DNA of 64,000 nucleotides from Lytechinus pictus (taxonomy: Eukaryota; Echinodermata; Echinoidea; Temnopleuroida; Toxopneustidae). The stretch lies in contig NC_087257.1 of assembly GCF_037042905.1 (NCBI RefSeq), forward strand, positions 20,170,001-20,234,000, read 5' to 3'. A program made the translations under genes and the position numbers. The notes below the pieces were generated by a model that made no database searches, was not told the origin of the DNA, and saw only the letters and a list, made by a program, of their open reading frames with translations. Positions 63,384 through 64,000 of the stretch are shown piece by piece. Positions within the stretch are counted from its first letter, which is position 1. Every line of letters begins with the position of its first letter.

Positions 63384-64000
63384 TTTTTGACTTTTCAAAT
63401 GAAAACTTTATTTACAAATTATAATTACAAAAGTCAGGTATACAATAAAAGAATAGTTTGACATAAACATTCAAATGAGATCAGGTTGATTACAAGCACA
63501 GAGTTATAAAACCAAATGTTAAATGAGCCATGCAATGCTGCCCTCGTTAATTGTAAAAAGTAATCTATTCATACACCATTTACGTAAAAAGGCATCAATA
63601 TTAGAACATAATTTGTAATAAGTAAATTCATAGAGTATTCTGTTTTTGAGACGATGTAACCAAATAATAAGTGGATCGGTGAAATTTGAGGTACGGTACA
63701 TAAAATAAATAGTACTTTTTAAACTAATAATAAGAAAATTAGCAAGGCGGATAACCTTTCTGTCACGCCCTCTGGCATGCGGAATGAGTGCCCAGTATAG
63801 GTCAAAATTAAGTTTGAGACAGGGGAGGAGATTGTTCAACAGTCTATGAAGAAGATTGAGAGGGGGTTGGATTCCTTTACATTCGATGAACAGATGTTGA
63901 ATGGTTCCTGGTTCTCCGCACCATCCGCAAAAAGAAGAAATGTCTGTATTAAGATGATGGAGTATAGTGAGCGACGGTAAAATATTGTGAAGGAGTCTGT
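63384..64000 (-). mobile_element. LINE ORF2 C-terminal part and 3' end, running off the window
   Basis: The minus-strand frame is open from the window edge at about 63998 down to the stop at 63519. It contains SSFCGWCGEPGTIQHLFIEC, the LINE C-terminal Cys/His motif, then a basic region and DAFLRKWCMNRLLFTINEGS. The 3' UTR reaches about 63384. It resembles the motif of the element at 1788-3583 but is a different sequence. The upstream reverse transcriptase would be to the right. Confidence 0.85.

Noticed and set aside
63096..63398. 100-codon minus-strand ORF with Ser-Phe-Leu repeats
   Set aside because: It is a translation of the (GAAA)n microsatellite and the SINE tail.

Overview
This window is metazoan nuclear DNA. 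It is AT-rich and intron-rich, full of non-LTR retrotransposon pieces, tRNA-derived SINEs, palindromic MITE-like elements, (TA)n tracts and long G/C homopolymers. The main gene belongs to the SVEP1/fibropellin type of EGF-pentraxin mosaic proteins. Together with the repeat style (CAGTGGCGTAAC ends, degenerate GCGAGCGCGAAGCGC units), this suggests a marine deuterostome invertebrate, most likely an echinoderm such as a sea urchin. The organism call is inference.

Layout. 1-5 kb: a 391-bp-offset direct repeat, a tRNA-headed SINE joined by its poly(A) to a 5'-truncated, broken LINE, then a decayed ORF with two CxxC pairs. 5.1-11.6 kb (+): a CpG-rich promoter-like block with a possible 5' non-coding exon, then a clean five-exon gene (7417-11552, 661 aa) of a transposase-like family found in invertebrates. 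12-22.5 kb: mostly repeats, plus one well-formed first exon of a DNAJC1 homologue on the minus strand (16072-16263); its other exons are not visible here.

22.5-62.4 kb (-): 32 coding exons, about 6.5 kb of CDS and 2,160 residues, of one large gene whose 5' end lies beyond the right edge. In protein order the visible part is HYR, Sushi, an X module with a basic RRRKR site, three GCC2/GCC3 (ephrin-receptor-like) cysteine modules, 21 tandem EGF modules, a pentraxin/LamG domain over three exons, two EGF modules, TSP1, a second Sushi, a second X module, four more GCC2/GCC3 modules, one transmembrane helix and a short cytoplasmic tail. The Sushi-X-GCC block therefore occurs twice and flanks the EGF-pentraxin core. 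Splice phases agree at every junction except one (X2/X3). Its introns hold two CR1/Jockey-like LINE fragments, at least two SINEs, two of the three copies of a roughly 595-bp TTAA-flanked palindromic element (one in a coding-region intron, one between the last coding exons), and a 114-bp element whose target-site duplication overlaps a splice donor.

62.4-64 kb: a known-style interspersed repeat, a SINE 3' end, a (GAAA)n tract and the C-terminal part of another LINE running off the right edge. There is no sign of prokaryotic genes, CRISPR arrays or viral genes. The exon models come from reading frames, GT/AG sites, phase continuity and domain logic, not from transcripts.
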